DNA of 64,000 nt from Lewinella sp. LCG006 (GCF_040784935.1 NZ_CP160680.1:1417501-1481500), one strand, 5' to 3'. Numbered from the stretch's first letter, positions 34,369 through 41,634 are shown. The notes: generated by a model not told the origin, from the sequence alone. Numbers and translations are program-made.

Positions 34369-34507
34369 TAAGGCTATGTTCCCACTTTGTTCGCTTGCGG
34401 GAACAAAAGATAGCGGCGTCTTCCTACCAAAGCCCCCCGGACGAACAAGTCTAATTTTAAGAAAACATTATTATGGCTTGTGCAATATGTTGCCGCTCTG
34501 CATCTAG
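33362..34507 (+). CDS. IS1182-type transposase, C-terminal DDE part
   Basis: The catalytic half: NFDTNYNIQVACSEDQIIS (with the family's Y-N-x-Q), VLADADFGTFDSFEYM with the DDE aspartate, a zinc-like CPAKH...CKNCPFKDEC segment, and the C-terminal GKKMYNRRLHPIEAIFGHLKYNLG with the Glu. The natural protein is probably a fusion of the preceding frame with this one (..SDEGSQ-KKK-IVANKRLY..). The annotated start at 33362 is only a frame marker. There is no stop before the right inverted repeat, so the frame reads 139 bp into host DNA and ends at 34507. Confidence 0.85.
   Translation: MRDLKKKIVANKRLYKKISDAIEVMKTDESKKTMNLTDPDAPIMKGKKGNFDTNYNIQVACSEDQIISYNNVVLDGNDKAQLIPALQGIQANTGQQVQVVLADADFGTFDSFEYMDTNNICGYVPYRDMNATFENQPFNSVHFDYDDQRDVYTCPAKHTLSFKSIKIDRTRNKEYRQYRTTACKNCPFKDECTPKRSPYRTILREVRQALRDQMKQRLNIPEGKKMYNRRLHPIEAIFGHLKYNLGYTRFLLRGLEKVKAEFTLMCLANNLRKLAKYLLFPSIWTVKAIFWLLKAQNILFNPIFQRTWPEPMDQFAGVTLAYLSSCIPKSYSRSPCKAMFPLCSLAGTKDSGVFLPKPPGRTSLILRKHYYGLCNMLPLCI
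34369..34455. repeat. Right arm of the IS-split palindrome
   Basis: Complementary counterpart of 32690-32771 (see that entry). Its GTTCCC..GGGAAC-type segment also forms a small hairpin of its own near 34379-34405. Confidence 0.6.
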
Positions 34508-34530
34508 CAACCGGACTCAAAAAAAAACCT

Positions 34531-36339
34531 ATGAAAACCTGGTTAATCTCACTATTTACCATTTGCCTTTTCGCTATCTCCAGCGAAACAGATTATACTT
34601 TTAAAGGAACCGTTACTGCCGCTGATAGCGGTGAAGTACTCATCGGAGCCTCCATTCTCATCAAAGGCACCTCACGAGGTACGGTCACGGATATTGATGG
34701 CAGCTTTTCTTTAACAGGAACAGACTCCTGCCATACGCTGGTGATCTCGTATACCGGATTTGAAACCACCGAAGTGGAAGCCTGTTATGATCTCCCCATC
34801 CAAGTAGGTTTAAAAGCAGGAGCGGCTTTAGACGAAGTGGTAGTAATAGGTTCCGGTATTCGACAAAAAAGAGAATCAAGGGGTAGAGCTGATCGCAAAC
34901 TATCGGCAGAATATGCTGGCGCACCAGCATCAATGATGGCTTCTACTCCTGCATCGCCGCGTTACGCGCCTTCTCCCGAACCTACGAGTGGCGACAACTA
35001 CGCCACCATCACCGAAAACGATTTTATCCCTACCGCCACGGAAAATATCTCCACCTTTGCGATTGACGTGGATGCAGCCAGCTACAGTAATGTACGACGT
35101 TTCATCAACGAAGGCCAACTGCCTCCCGCCGATGCCGTCCGCAGCGAAGAAATGATCAACTACTTCCAATACAACTATCCTCCGCCCGTTGATGGCAAGC
35201 ATCCCTTTACGGTAAGCACCGAGCTGGCCAGCTGCCCCTGGAATGATGAAAGTCAACTTCTGCTGGTAGGTATGCGCGCCATGGAGATTGCCAAAGACGA
35301 CCTGCCTGCCGCCAACTTTGTGTTCCTGCTGGATGTATCCGGAAGCATGGATCGCCCGGATGCACTACCGCTGTTGGTAGAGAGCATGAAAATACTGACG
35401 GACAATCTTCGCCCTGATGATAGGGTGGCCATTGTGGTCTACGCAGGTGCCTCCGGCCTCGTACTGGAATCTACACCTGGCGATAATAAAACCAAGATCA
35501 AGGAGGCCCTTACACAACTAAGAGCCGGGGGCTCCACTGCCGGAGCTGCAGGTATTCAACAAGCCTATCAGGTAGCGCGAGAAAACTTTATCGAAGGTGG
35601 CAACAACCGGGTGATTCTGGCTACCGACGGCGACTTCAATGTAGGAATCAGTGACAACGGCAGCTTAGAAACCTTGATTGAGAAAGAACGCGAAAGCGGC
35701 ATCTTCCTCTCTGTACTCGGCTTTGGTCGTGGTAACTTGCAGGACGACAAGATGCAGCTCCTCGCCGACAAAGGCAATGGCAACCACGCCTACATCGACC
35801 AACTGAGTGAAGCCCGAAAAGTGCTGGTCAATGAATTTGGCGGCACCCTCTTCACCGTCGCCAAAGATGTGAAAATACAAGTAGAGTTCAACCCCACTTA
35901 CGTAGCCGCTTACCGCCTGATCGGCTACGAAAACCGCTTGATGGCCAACGAAGATTTCCGCAACGACGCCAAAGACGCCGGTGAACTGGGTGCCGGACAC
36001 ACCATCACCGCCCTTTATGAAATCACCCCCAGCATGACCGCCGGAGCCACCGATGCCGCCGCTATTGTGCGGTTGCGCTACAAACAACCTAACGCCAACA
36101 AAGCCTCGGAGCTGGCTTATAACGTAGATGCCCGTAGCAGTAGTTTCGGCCAAAGCAGCGGTAATCTGCGCTGGGCAGCCAGCGTAGCAGAATTTGCGAT
36201 GCTGCTGCGCGATAGCAAGCACAAAGGCACCGCCAACTACGACCATTGCGAACAGATGGCCCGCCAGTCGGCCGGTCGCGACCCATTTGGCTACCGCAAA
36301 GAGATGATTGGGTTGATTGGTAAGGCGAAATCCTTATAG
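34531..36339 (+). CDS. CarboxypepD-reg plus vWA (YfbK-type) protein
   Basis: A protein of about 602 residues from ATG 34531 (MKTWLISLFTICLF, a signal peptide); a start at 34480 would lie in repeat DNA and is less likely. A carboxypeptidase-regulatory-like domain (TFKGTVTAADSGEVLIGASILIKGT..) ends with the DEVVVIGSG box seen before TonB plugs. Then follow the YfbK N-terminal region (FAIDVDAASYSNVRRFINEGQ), a vWA domain with an intact MIDAS (DVSGSMD at about 268, later DGDFN) and the DUF3520 C-terminal domain (YRLIGYENRLMANEDF). Proteins of this type are exported and bind metal-dependent partners. It is followed at 145 bp by a second CarboxypepD-reg/vWA gene, suggesting a functional pair. Confidence 0.88.
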   Translation: MKTWLISLFTICLFAISSETDYTFKGTVTAADSGEVLIGASILIKGTSRGTVTDIDGSFSLTGTDSCHTLVISYTGFETTEVEACYDLPIQVGLKAGAALDEVVVIGSGIRQKRESRGRADRKLSAEYAGAPASMMASTPASPRYAPSPEPTSGDNYATITENDFIPTATENISTFAIDVDAASYSNVRRFINEGQLPPADAVRSEEMINYFQYNYPPPVDGKHPFTVSTELASCPWNDESQLLLVGMRAMEIAKDDLPAANFVFLLDVSGSMDRPDALPLLVESMKILTDNLRPDDRVAIVVYAGASGLVLESTPGDNKTKIKEALTQLRAGGSTAGAAGIQQAYQVARENFIEGGNNRVILATDGDFNVGISDNGSLETLIEKERESGIFLSVLGFGRGNLQDDKMQLLADKGNGNHAYIDQLSEARKVLVNEFGGTLFTVAKDVKIQVEFNPTYVAAYRLIGYENRLMANEDFRNDAKDAGELGAGHTITALYEITPSMTAGATDAAAIVRLRYKQPNANKASELAYNVDARSSSFGQSSGNLRWAASVAEFAMLLRDSKHKGTANYDHCEQMARQSAGRDPFGYRKEMIGLIGKAKSL

Positions 36340-36347
36340 GGTTGAAA

Positions 36348-36376
36348 AAGTGTAAGGGTGTAAAAGTGTAAGGGTT
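36348..36376. repeat. GTGTAAGGGT-type degenerate repeat
   Basis: Three imperfect copies lie 9 bp after the stop of the vWA gene, as seen downstream of recG, the second vWA gene and the MscS gene. A separate small palindrome GGGCTTAAGCCC occurs at about 36444-36455 upstream of the next gene. Confidence 0.6.
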
Positions 36377-36483
36377 GGGTATCCACTAGCCGTGTCGTCG
36401 GGATGCTACAACATTAAACAATACCTATAATCATTTAACGTCCGGGCTTAAGCCCAGACTACAAAAATTAAATCCAAAACGAT

Positions 36484-38667
36484 ATGAAAACGAATATTAT
36501 CCTTTTAGTATTTCTATTGACTTGCAGCCTGAGCTGGAGTGCTTTTTCGGCTCGTAAAGTCAACGACATTAGCGGATGTGTCGTCAATGAAGCGGGGCAA
36601 GCCATGCTTTATGTTGATGTAAAAGATGAAAGTGGCAAAGTGCTGACGCAGACGGATGTCAATGGTTGTTTTGTGCTTGCAGGAGAAGCTCTTGTTGGTG
36701 CCTTGACCTTGTATTTCCCGGGTTACGATGTGCTTACTATTGATGCAGCATCGGCCAAAGCGATGACCTACACTTTGCCAATCATCAAACATTTGCCTGC
36801 TGTTTATACGCCAACGGGCAACACCCTATACCCCACAGAAAGCCGTGGTGAATACGAGATAACGGGCCACGTACAGGACGAAAGCAAAGAGGCCCTGATC
36901 GGAGCCACGGTACTGGTGGTAGGCACGACGATGGGTACGGTCGTTGATGTTGATGGCAACTTTAAACTGATGGCCCCAGCACCTTGTGTTGACCTCACCA
37001 TTTACTATACCGGTTTTGAAACGCTGGAAGTAAAAAACGCCTGCGAAAAGAAAAAAAATACTTTTACGCTGAAAGCAGGCGTGAGACTTGACGAAGTGGT
37101 AGTAACAGGATTGAGTGCTCGCAGGGCTGACAAAAAAATGTTGAGCATTAGTTCTTACGCTGAAGCCGAAGCACCTATGACACCTCCTTCGCATTCAGCG
37201 CCACCCCCGCCACCGCCATCAGCGGTATTTGAAGAAGGACCTGCTTTACGGTCGGAATCTTACACCACTGACGCCATGTTCTCGACTACACTCGCTACAT
37301 CAATGGAGGACAGTGGTGGCACTAAAGATATAGTAGCCAAAGGCATTGACCTCCCATCGGCAGGCCAACTGACCGCCGGAGAAATCAATGACTTCAGCAA
37401 GTGGGACATGTGGGCCGACATCAGCAAGGAAGACCTGGGACAGTACCGCAGCCAGTGGCAGCAATTTGCCGACCACCGCTACACCCTACAACTGACTACC
37501 CCAAGCGGAGCGGCCGTAGTAAACGCAATCGCTACCTTAGAAGATGGCCAAGGCAACGCCCTCTGGCAAGCACGCACCGATGCTCAAGGGCGGGCCGAAT
37601 TGTGGGCCCACTACTTTCGGGATGTTGACAACCCAGCCAATGAACTGACCATATTGATCAACTACGAGGGGCAGAAAAAGCGCATTGCCAAGGCCAAGCC
37701 TTTTAATGAAGGTATCAATTTTGAGACCATCCGCACGGATTGTCGCGAAGAGGCCATGGTAGACATTGCCTTTGTGGTAGATGCCACCGGATCAATGGGA
37801 GATGAAATCAGCTACCTCCAAGCCGAATTGCTGGATGTAATTCGTCGGGTACGGGAAGGCTTACCAGGAGTTGACTTACAACTGGGCAGCGTTTTCTACC
37901 GCGACCAAGGAGAGGAATACCTGACGCGCGTGCAGGCCTTCACTAAGGAGTCAAAAACTGCGGTATCTTTTGTAGAACAACAGCAGGCCCAAGGCGGCGG
38001 CGATTATCCTGAGGCCGTAGAAGCCGCTTTAGAAAGTGCATTGGATTCGCTACAATGGCGTGATGCAGCCAGTACACGTTTGTTGTTCCTGGTATTGGAC
38101 GCCCCACCCCACCAAGAAGAAGAAAATATCAAGCGGATGCAGGTGGCCATCACCAAGGCAGCTCAGCGGGGTATTCAGATCATTCCGGTAAGCTGTAGCG
38201 GAGTGGATAAGAATACCGAGTTCCTCCTCCGTAGCATGGCGCTGGCGACCAATGGCACCTATACCTTCATTACCGACCACAGTGGTATTGGCAACAGCCA
38301 TATCGAACCCTCTACCGATAGCTACGAAGTAGAATACCTCAATGATGTACTGGCTCGCCTGAGTATTGATCGCAGCAAGTTGAGTACCTGTGAGACCCCA
38401 ATAGCAGAAACCACTATTGACGAACCCGCCGACCGCGGATGGACCTACTACCCCAACCCGACCAGCGGACCGATCAGTCTGAACTTCACGGATACCCCTG
38501 GCACCCTCTACTTGGCGGATGCACAAGGGAAACTCTTGCTCCAGCAAAATGCACAGGACCAGTTTGACATGGATTTGGGCCGTTATCCTGCCGGCACCTA
38601 CTGGCTCCGCCACGAAGCCCAAGACGGCACCTGGACCCAGGGGCAGGTGTTGTTGTTGAGGAGATAA
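36484..38667 (+). CDS. CarboxypepD-reg x2 plus vWA, T9SS type A protein
   Basis: A 727-residue protein with a signal peptide (residues 1-23). Two carboxypeptidase-regulatory-like domains follow (about 28-98 and 119-195). The second is close to that of the preceding protein (ALIGATVLVVGTTMGTVVDVDGNF, LDEVVVTG). After a Pro-rich linker (PPPPPPSA) and a beta domain comes a vWA domain at about 422-620 with MIDAS DATGSMGDE. A type A sorting domain closes the protein (YYPNPTSGPISLNF...YPAGTYWLR). Unlike its neighbour, it is therefore a T9SS cargo. The two probably arose from a shared ancestor and may act together at the cell surface (inference). Confidence 0.85.
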   Translation: MKTNIILLVFLLTCSLSWSAFSARKVNDISGCVVNEAGQAMLYVDVKDESGKVLTQTDVNGCFVLAGEALVGALTLYFPGYDVLTIDAASAKAMTYTLPIIKHLPAVYTPTGNTLYPTESRGEYEITGHVQDESKEALIGATVLVVGTTMGTVVDVDGNFKLMAPAPCVDLTIYYTGFETLEVKNACEKKKNTFTLKAGVRLDEVVVTGLSARRADKKMLSISSYAEAEAPMTPPSHSAPPPPPPSAVFEEGPALRSESYTTDAMFSTTLATSMEDSGGTKDIVAKGIDLPSAGQLTAGEINDFSKWDMWADISKEDLGQYRSQWQQFADHRYTLQLTTPSGAAVVNAIATLEDGQGNALWQARTDAQGRAELWAHYFRDVDNPANELTILINYEGQKKRIAKAKPFNEGINFETIRTDCREEAMVDIAFVVDATGSMGDEISYLQAELLDVIRRVREGLPGVDLQLGSVFYRDQGEEYLTRVQAFTKESKTAVSFVEQQQAQGGGDYPEAVEAALESALDSLQWRDAASTRLLFLVLDAPPHQEEENIKRMQVAITKAAQRGIQIIPVSCSGVDKNTEFLLRSMALATNGTYTFITDHSGIGNSHIEPSTDSYEVEYLNDVLARLSIDRSKLSTCETPIAETTIDEPADRGWTYYPNPTSGPISLNFTDTPGTLYLADAQGKLLLQQNAQDQFDMDLGRYPAGTYWLRHEAQDGTWTQGQVLLLRR

Positions 38668-38915
38668 AGTGTGTAAGGGTTGGAAAAGTGTAAGGGTTTT
38701 CAAAGTCGGAAATCGGAGGTGGGAAGTCGGAAGTATCTGTATTTAGCTAGTAGGAAAATTTCCCCTCTTTAATCTACGTGTACCTCGTTACTTCCCACTT
38801 CCGACTTTGGTGCAGGGATCGGTCAGTCATGCAGCTACTAGGGTCAATCAACGCTTACACCCTTACACCTACCCAACTTTTACACCGTATTACACCCACC
38901 CAACTTTTACACTTT
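38668..38915. repeat. Facing repeat tracts between convergent genes
   Basis: GTGTAAGGGT and AAGTCGGAAGTGGG variants run forward at 38668-38738. Their complements (CTTCCCACTTCCGACTT at 38789-38807, then ACACCCTTACACC-type copies from 38855) follow, ending inside the recX 3' end. The two tracts can pair into a long hairpin between the convergent vWA and recX genes, so a terminator role is possible. Confidence 0.6.
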
Positions 38916-39386
38916 TGACCTCATCTCCCTAAGTATCTCCCATATCAAAGGAAATTCATATCCGCGGCCATTGGCGTAGACGGCAGCTTTCTGGTGGGCA
39001 GTAAAATCATCATACTTACGCGTATAGTCTGATATTTTTTTCTCTAGGATGGCACGCAGACAAGCCATGTATTCTTCCTCCTCTATTTCTTCTAATCCTT
39101 TTTTAGTGCAATAAGCCGATATTTTGCGCATTTTAAGCTCTTGCTTAATGCGGATGCGGCCCCATTTCTTGAGGCGAAATTTACCACGTACGTAGGAACG
39201 TGCGAAGCGTTCTTCATCCAGGAAACGTTCAACAATCAGCTCGGCCATTACCTCTTCCAGGGTATCGCCATAGACCCCCAACTCAATCAATTTACTGCGT
39301 ACCTCCGAGTGGCAACGATCCTGATAAGCGCAAAATCGTTGAAGTTTTCTTAAGGCTTGGGCCTTGGTGAGGTACTTTTTCTGCAT
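38907..39386 (-). CDS. recX: RecX family regulatory protein
   Basis: A 159-residue helical protein. The RecX three-helix repeats are recognisable: ALRKLQRFCAYQDRCHSEVRSKL, then VERFLDEERFARSYVRGKFRLKKWGRIRIKQEL (the family core), and a C-terminal repeat with YEFPLIWEIL. RecX binds RecA filaments and limits recombination. recA is not adjacent here. The upstream region is shared with the divergent MscS gene and contains the 10-bp palindrome GGAACGTTCC. Confidence 0.9.
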   Translation of the reverse strand: MQKKYLTKAQALRKLQRFCAYQDRCHSEVRSKLIELGVYGDTLEEVMAELIVERFLDEERFARSYVRGKFRLKKWGRIRIKQELKMRKISAYCTKKGLEEIEEEEYMACLRAILEKKISDYTRKYDDFTAHQKAAVYANGRGYEFPLIWEILREMRSKV

Positions 39387-39399
39387 AAAGTTTTGCTAT

Positions 39400-39433
39400 T
39401 TTGGAGGAACGTTCCGTTACTTGTTTATTTTTG
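39400..39433 (+). promoter_or_regulatory. Putative mscS promoter with GGAACGTTCC palindrome
   Basis: TTTG at 39400-39403 and TATTTTTG at 39426-39433 match the Bacteroidota -33/-7 pattern with 22-nt spacing. The perfect palindrome GGAACGTTCC at 39406-39415 lies between the boxes, where a repressor would block. The leader to the start codon would be about 145 nt. Confidence 0.4.
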
Positions 39434-39582
39434 TACGTCATTATCCCGACGAGACATTCATCCCATCTGATACAATAAACACTGTTGATTAGTTCTGTGC
39501 TATCGTTTGCTCCTATGCTGCTTTGCAGCTGCCAAGAATGTATTCCATTAATACCCATTAATTATAAAAATCGAGAACGATT

Positions 39583-40392
39583 ATGGACTTTTTTGACTTA
39601 GATAAATTATCAGAACTTATTACCGCTTATGCTCCTAAAGTGGTAGGTGCGCTACTTACACTGATCATTGGTTTCTGGATAGTAGGCCGAGTTATCCGTG
39701 CCGTTGAGAAAAGCATGGAGAAGCGGAAGATGGATGAAACCATCCGTCCATTCCTTACCTCTTTGATCAGTGTGGGGCTCAAAGTAATGATTTTATTGGC
39801 TGCTGCCAGCATGTTTGGCATTGAGATCACCTCTTTTGTGGCGATTTTTGGTGCTATGGCTTTTGCCGTTGGTTTGGCACTACAAGGCAGCTTGGGGCAT
39901 TTTGCCAGTGGTGTACTACTACTCACCTTCCGTCCTTACAAAGTAGGCGACCTGGTGACCATCGGTGGTGGCCAAACGGGCACGGTCGTAGGCATTCAGA
40001 TTTTCAACACTGTATTAGCCACCCTTGACAACAAGCGTATCATTGTCCCCAACGGTGTCGTAACCAGCAATGTCATCACCAACATCTCTGGCCAGGGAAC
40101 CATTGGTGTAGAACTCACCTTCGGTATCGGCTACGGCGACAGCATCGACAAAGCCCGCGAGATTATCCTCCGCGTTGGCAAAGAATGCCCCTGGATTCTT
40201 GATGAACCCAAACAGGGAGTCGTCGTCGGCGAACTCGGCGACAGCTCGGTCAATCTCAACACTCGCCCCTTCTGTAAAAGTGAACACTACTGGGATACTT
40301 TCTTCTACATGCAAGAAAACGTGAAAAAAGGCTTTGATGCTGGTGGTGTAAGCATTCCGTTTCCGCAGATGGATGTGCATATGGATAAGTAA
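39583..40392 (+). CDS. Small-conductance mechanosensitive channel (MscS family)
   Basis: A 269-residue protein, close to the length of E. coli MscS. TM1 lies at 20-40, TM2 at about 63-83, and the pore helix TM3 is FAVGLALQGSLGHFASGVLLL. The beta domain starts FRPYKVGDLVTIGGGQTGTVVGIQIFNTVL and continues with NKRIIVPNGVV, the MscS signature. It releases solutes on hypo-osmotic shock from the inner membrane. The C-terminal domain ends normally (VSIPFPQMDVHM). It is a single-gene unit. Confidence 0.95.
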   Translation: MDFFDLDKLSELITAYAPKVVGALLTLIIGFWIVGRVIRAVEKSMEKRKMDETIRPFLTSLISVGLKVMILLAAASMFGIEITSFVAIFGAMAFAVGLALQGSLGHFASGVLLLTFRPYKVGDLVTIGGGQTGTVVGIQIFNTVLATLDNKRIIVPNGVVTSNVITNISGQGTIGVELTFGIGYGDSIDKAREIILRVGKECPWILDEPKQGVVVGELGDSSVNLNTRPFCKSEHYWDTFFYMQENVKKGFDAGGVSIPFPQMDVHMDK

Positions 40393-40730
40393 AGTCGGAA
40401 GTGGGAAGTAAGCTGGTGCTAAAGGCATGGCTATACTAAAAGTGTAAGGGTGTAAAGGTTAGGTGACCAAATGGAGGGAATCACCTAAATCTCGCACCAA
40501 AAATCGGAAGTCGGAAGTGGGAAGTCGGAAGTATTTTCGCCCCCTTTAGCTAAAAGGTGTATGCCGAAGGCCCCGTAGGGATCACTATGTGGCATGGCTA
40601 TGCCAAAGGTAGGGTGCCCAAATCAACCATCTCAAAATCGGAAGTATTTGAAGACAGTTAGTGATTTAGGTATGCCCTACCTATTCGTGTCGCGCTACTT
40701 CCGACTTCCCACTTCCCACCTCCGATTTTG
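40393..40730. repeat. Facing AAGTCGGAAGTGGG / GTGTAAGGGT tracts
   Basis: Forward copies follow the MscS stop (40394-40411, 40438-40461, 40502-40531) and complementary copies appear at 40697-40730, so the gap can fold into a long imperfect hairpin. Between them lie short phrases GGCATGGCTAT repeated at 40426 and 40592. No gene is seen in 40393-40780. Confidence 0.6.
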
Positions 40731-40780
40731 AAAATTACGACTTCCTCTGAGGAACTTTTTTACGTTTCTAAGCATTTTTC

Positions 40781-40812
40781 TTTGCGCAAAGACGCGGGTA
40801 TCCGTATCTTTG
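40781..40812 (+). promoter_or_regulatory. tRNA promoter (TTTG-N20-TATCTTTG)
   Basis: TTTG at 40781-40784 and TATCTTTG at 40805-40812 are both exact matches to the Bacteroidota consensus with 20-nt spacing. The tRNA 5' end follows 17 bp downstream. This shows the split tRNA has a good promoter of its own. Confidence 0.65.
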
Positions 40813-40865
40813 GCGCGCTTAACAGCAAGGGCCTATAGCTCAGTTGGTTAGAGCACCGGACTCAT

Positions 40866-41555
40866 CAAAGGAGAGTTTCAATAATCATGAAGAAGTTTTG
40901 TGTAGTATGCGAGGTCCCTTTATCGGGTCAAAAAAAGATGTATTGCGGGAATACTTGCAAACAAAAGCATCATTACCATCGTGTAAAAGCACAAACTAAC
41001 ACTTACCATTCCCAAACGATTCGAGCTATTTCAAGGAAACTTGAGTTGATTGAGCTTTTAGGTGGAAAGTGTAATTCATGCGGCTACTCAAAAAATATTG
41101 CCGCTCTTCAATTTCATCATCTTGATCCAGAGGTTAAAGCTTTTAAACTAGGGCATAGGATGTTATCAAACAGAAGTTGGGAAGCAATATTGGAAGAGGT
41201 TGAAAAATGTATTCTCTTATGTGCAAACTGCCATGCAGAAGAACATAATCCAGAATATGCTTTAAATGCCGTCAAAAAGACGCTCCGCGGTGCCTCTCGT
41301 CGGAAACGGCGAGATGAGCAGGGGGTTAACTCAGGGAAACCTAAACCGTAATATTTACGATACGGCAATCCTGAGCCAAGCCTGGAGAAGATCATCCCAA
41401 TCTTGATTGGGAAGTACCCAGGAAGGTGCAGAGACTAGAAGGTGAGGAGATCAACCAATAAGCCTTCCTCGAACGCCCCCCGCCTAAGTTCCAAAATTTA
41501 TTTTGGAATAGGGCGATGATATAGTCCTACCCCATGGCGAAAGCTGCGGAAGGTG
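40866..41555 (+). ncRNA. Group I intron, 690 nt, in the tRNA anticodon loop
   Basis: Exon 1 ends in U and the intron ends in G (41555), as group I splicing needs. Core pairings can be written: P4 CTCAGG (41330-41335) with CCTGAG (41370-41375); P5 CCGTA (41346-41350) with TACGG (41361-41365); P6-region CCTGG (41381-41385) with CCAGG (41418-41422); P7 GACTA (41433-41437, in GTGCAGAGACTAGA) with TAGTC (41522-41526, in GATATAGTCC). The P/Q phrases AACTCAGGGAAACCTAAA and CAATCCTGAGCCAAG are classical. P1 may form between the exon end ACUCAU and GAGAGU (40871-40876), with a U-G pair at the splice site and one A-A mismatch. The intron encodes an HNH protein at 40887-41351. The subclass was not determined. 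Confidence 0.9.
40887..41351 (+). CDS. HNH homing endonuclease inside the intron
   Basis: A 154-residue protein. An N-terminal zinc finger (Cys5, Cys8, Cys20, Cys24) is followed by a helix, then the HNH part: CNSCG with Cys62/Cys65, LQFHHLDP with His77/His78, and LLCANCHAEEH with Cys112, Cys115, His116 and His120. This is the arrangement of free-standing and intron-encoded HNH nucleases. The likely role is to cut intronless tRNA genes so that the intron is copied in (homing). The last ~20 codons (RGASRRKRR...) overlap RNA needed for the intron core, so the true folded domain ends near residue 130. A purine-rich AAAGGAGAG lies 11-12 bp upstream of the start. Confidence 0.88.
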   Translation: MKKFCVVCEVPLSGQKKMYCGNTCKQKHHYHRVKAQTNTYHSQTIRAISRKLELIELLGGKCNSCGYSKNIAALQFHHLDPEVKAFKLGHRMLSNRSWEAILEEVEKCILLCANCHAEEHNPEYALNAVKKTLRGASRRKRRDEQGVNSGKPKP

Positions 41556-41597
41556 AATCCGTAGGTCGTAGGTTCAAGCCCTACTGGGCCCACTCTC

Positions 41598-41634
41598 AGA
41601 AAGCCGTAATTGCTTATAGCAATTGCGGCTTTCT
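41598..41634 (+). terminator. Hairpin after the tRNA
   Basis: AGAAAGCCG (41598-41606) pairs with CGGCTTTCT (41626-41634) and the stem continues through AATTGC/GCAATT. It lies 6 bp after the tRNA end and probably ends its transcript, although the T-run is weak (TTTCTATTT). It overlaps the extended TTG start of the next gene, which argues for the downstream ATG. Confidence 0.65.

Larger units (their letters stand above)
40829..41592 (+). tRNA. tRNA with CAU anticodon, split by a group I intron
   Basis: Exon 1 is 40829-40865 (GGGCCTA acceptor strand, D-arm GCTC...GAGC, anticodon stem CCGGA, loop to CUCAU). Exon 2 is 41556-41592 (AA, stem UCCGU, variable loop, T-arm GTAGG-TTCAAGC-CCTAC, acceptor TGGGCCC, discriminator A). 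Joined, they make a 74-nt cloverleaf with anticodon CAU; the acceptor stem pairs fully, including one U-G. Pair 27:43 is C-U, a mismatch. CAU would mean elongator methionine, or isoleucine after lysidine modification; the sequence alone does not separate them. CCA is not encoded. Without removal of 690 nt between positions 36 and 37 this tRNA cannot work. Confidence 0.88.

Noticed and set aside
34480-34530. Upstream start of the first CarboxypepD-reg/vWA protein
   Set aside because: It would add 17 residues before a good signal peptide; ATG 34531 fits the signal sequence directly.
40829-40865. A truncated tRNA pseudogene
   Set aside because: The missing half is present at 41556-41592 and joins exactly after removal of a group I intron.
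40866-41555. Group II intron or integrated genomic island at the tRNA
   Set aside because: There is no domain V or reverse transcriptase, and no integrase. Group I P4, P5 and P7 pairings are present instead, and the insertion is in the anticodon loop, not at the tRNA 3' end.
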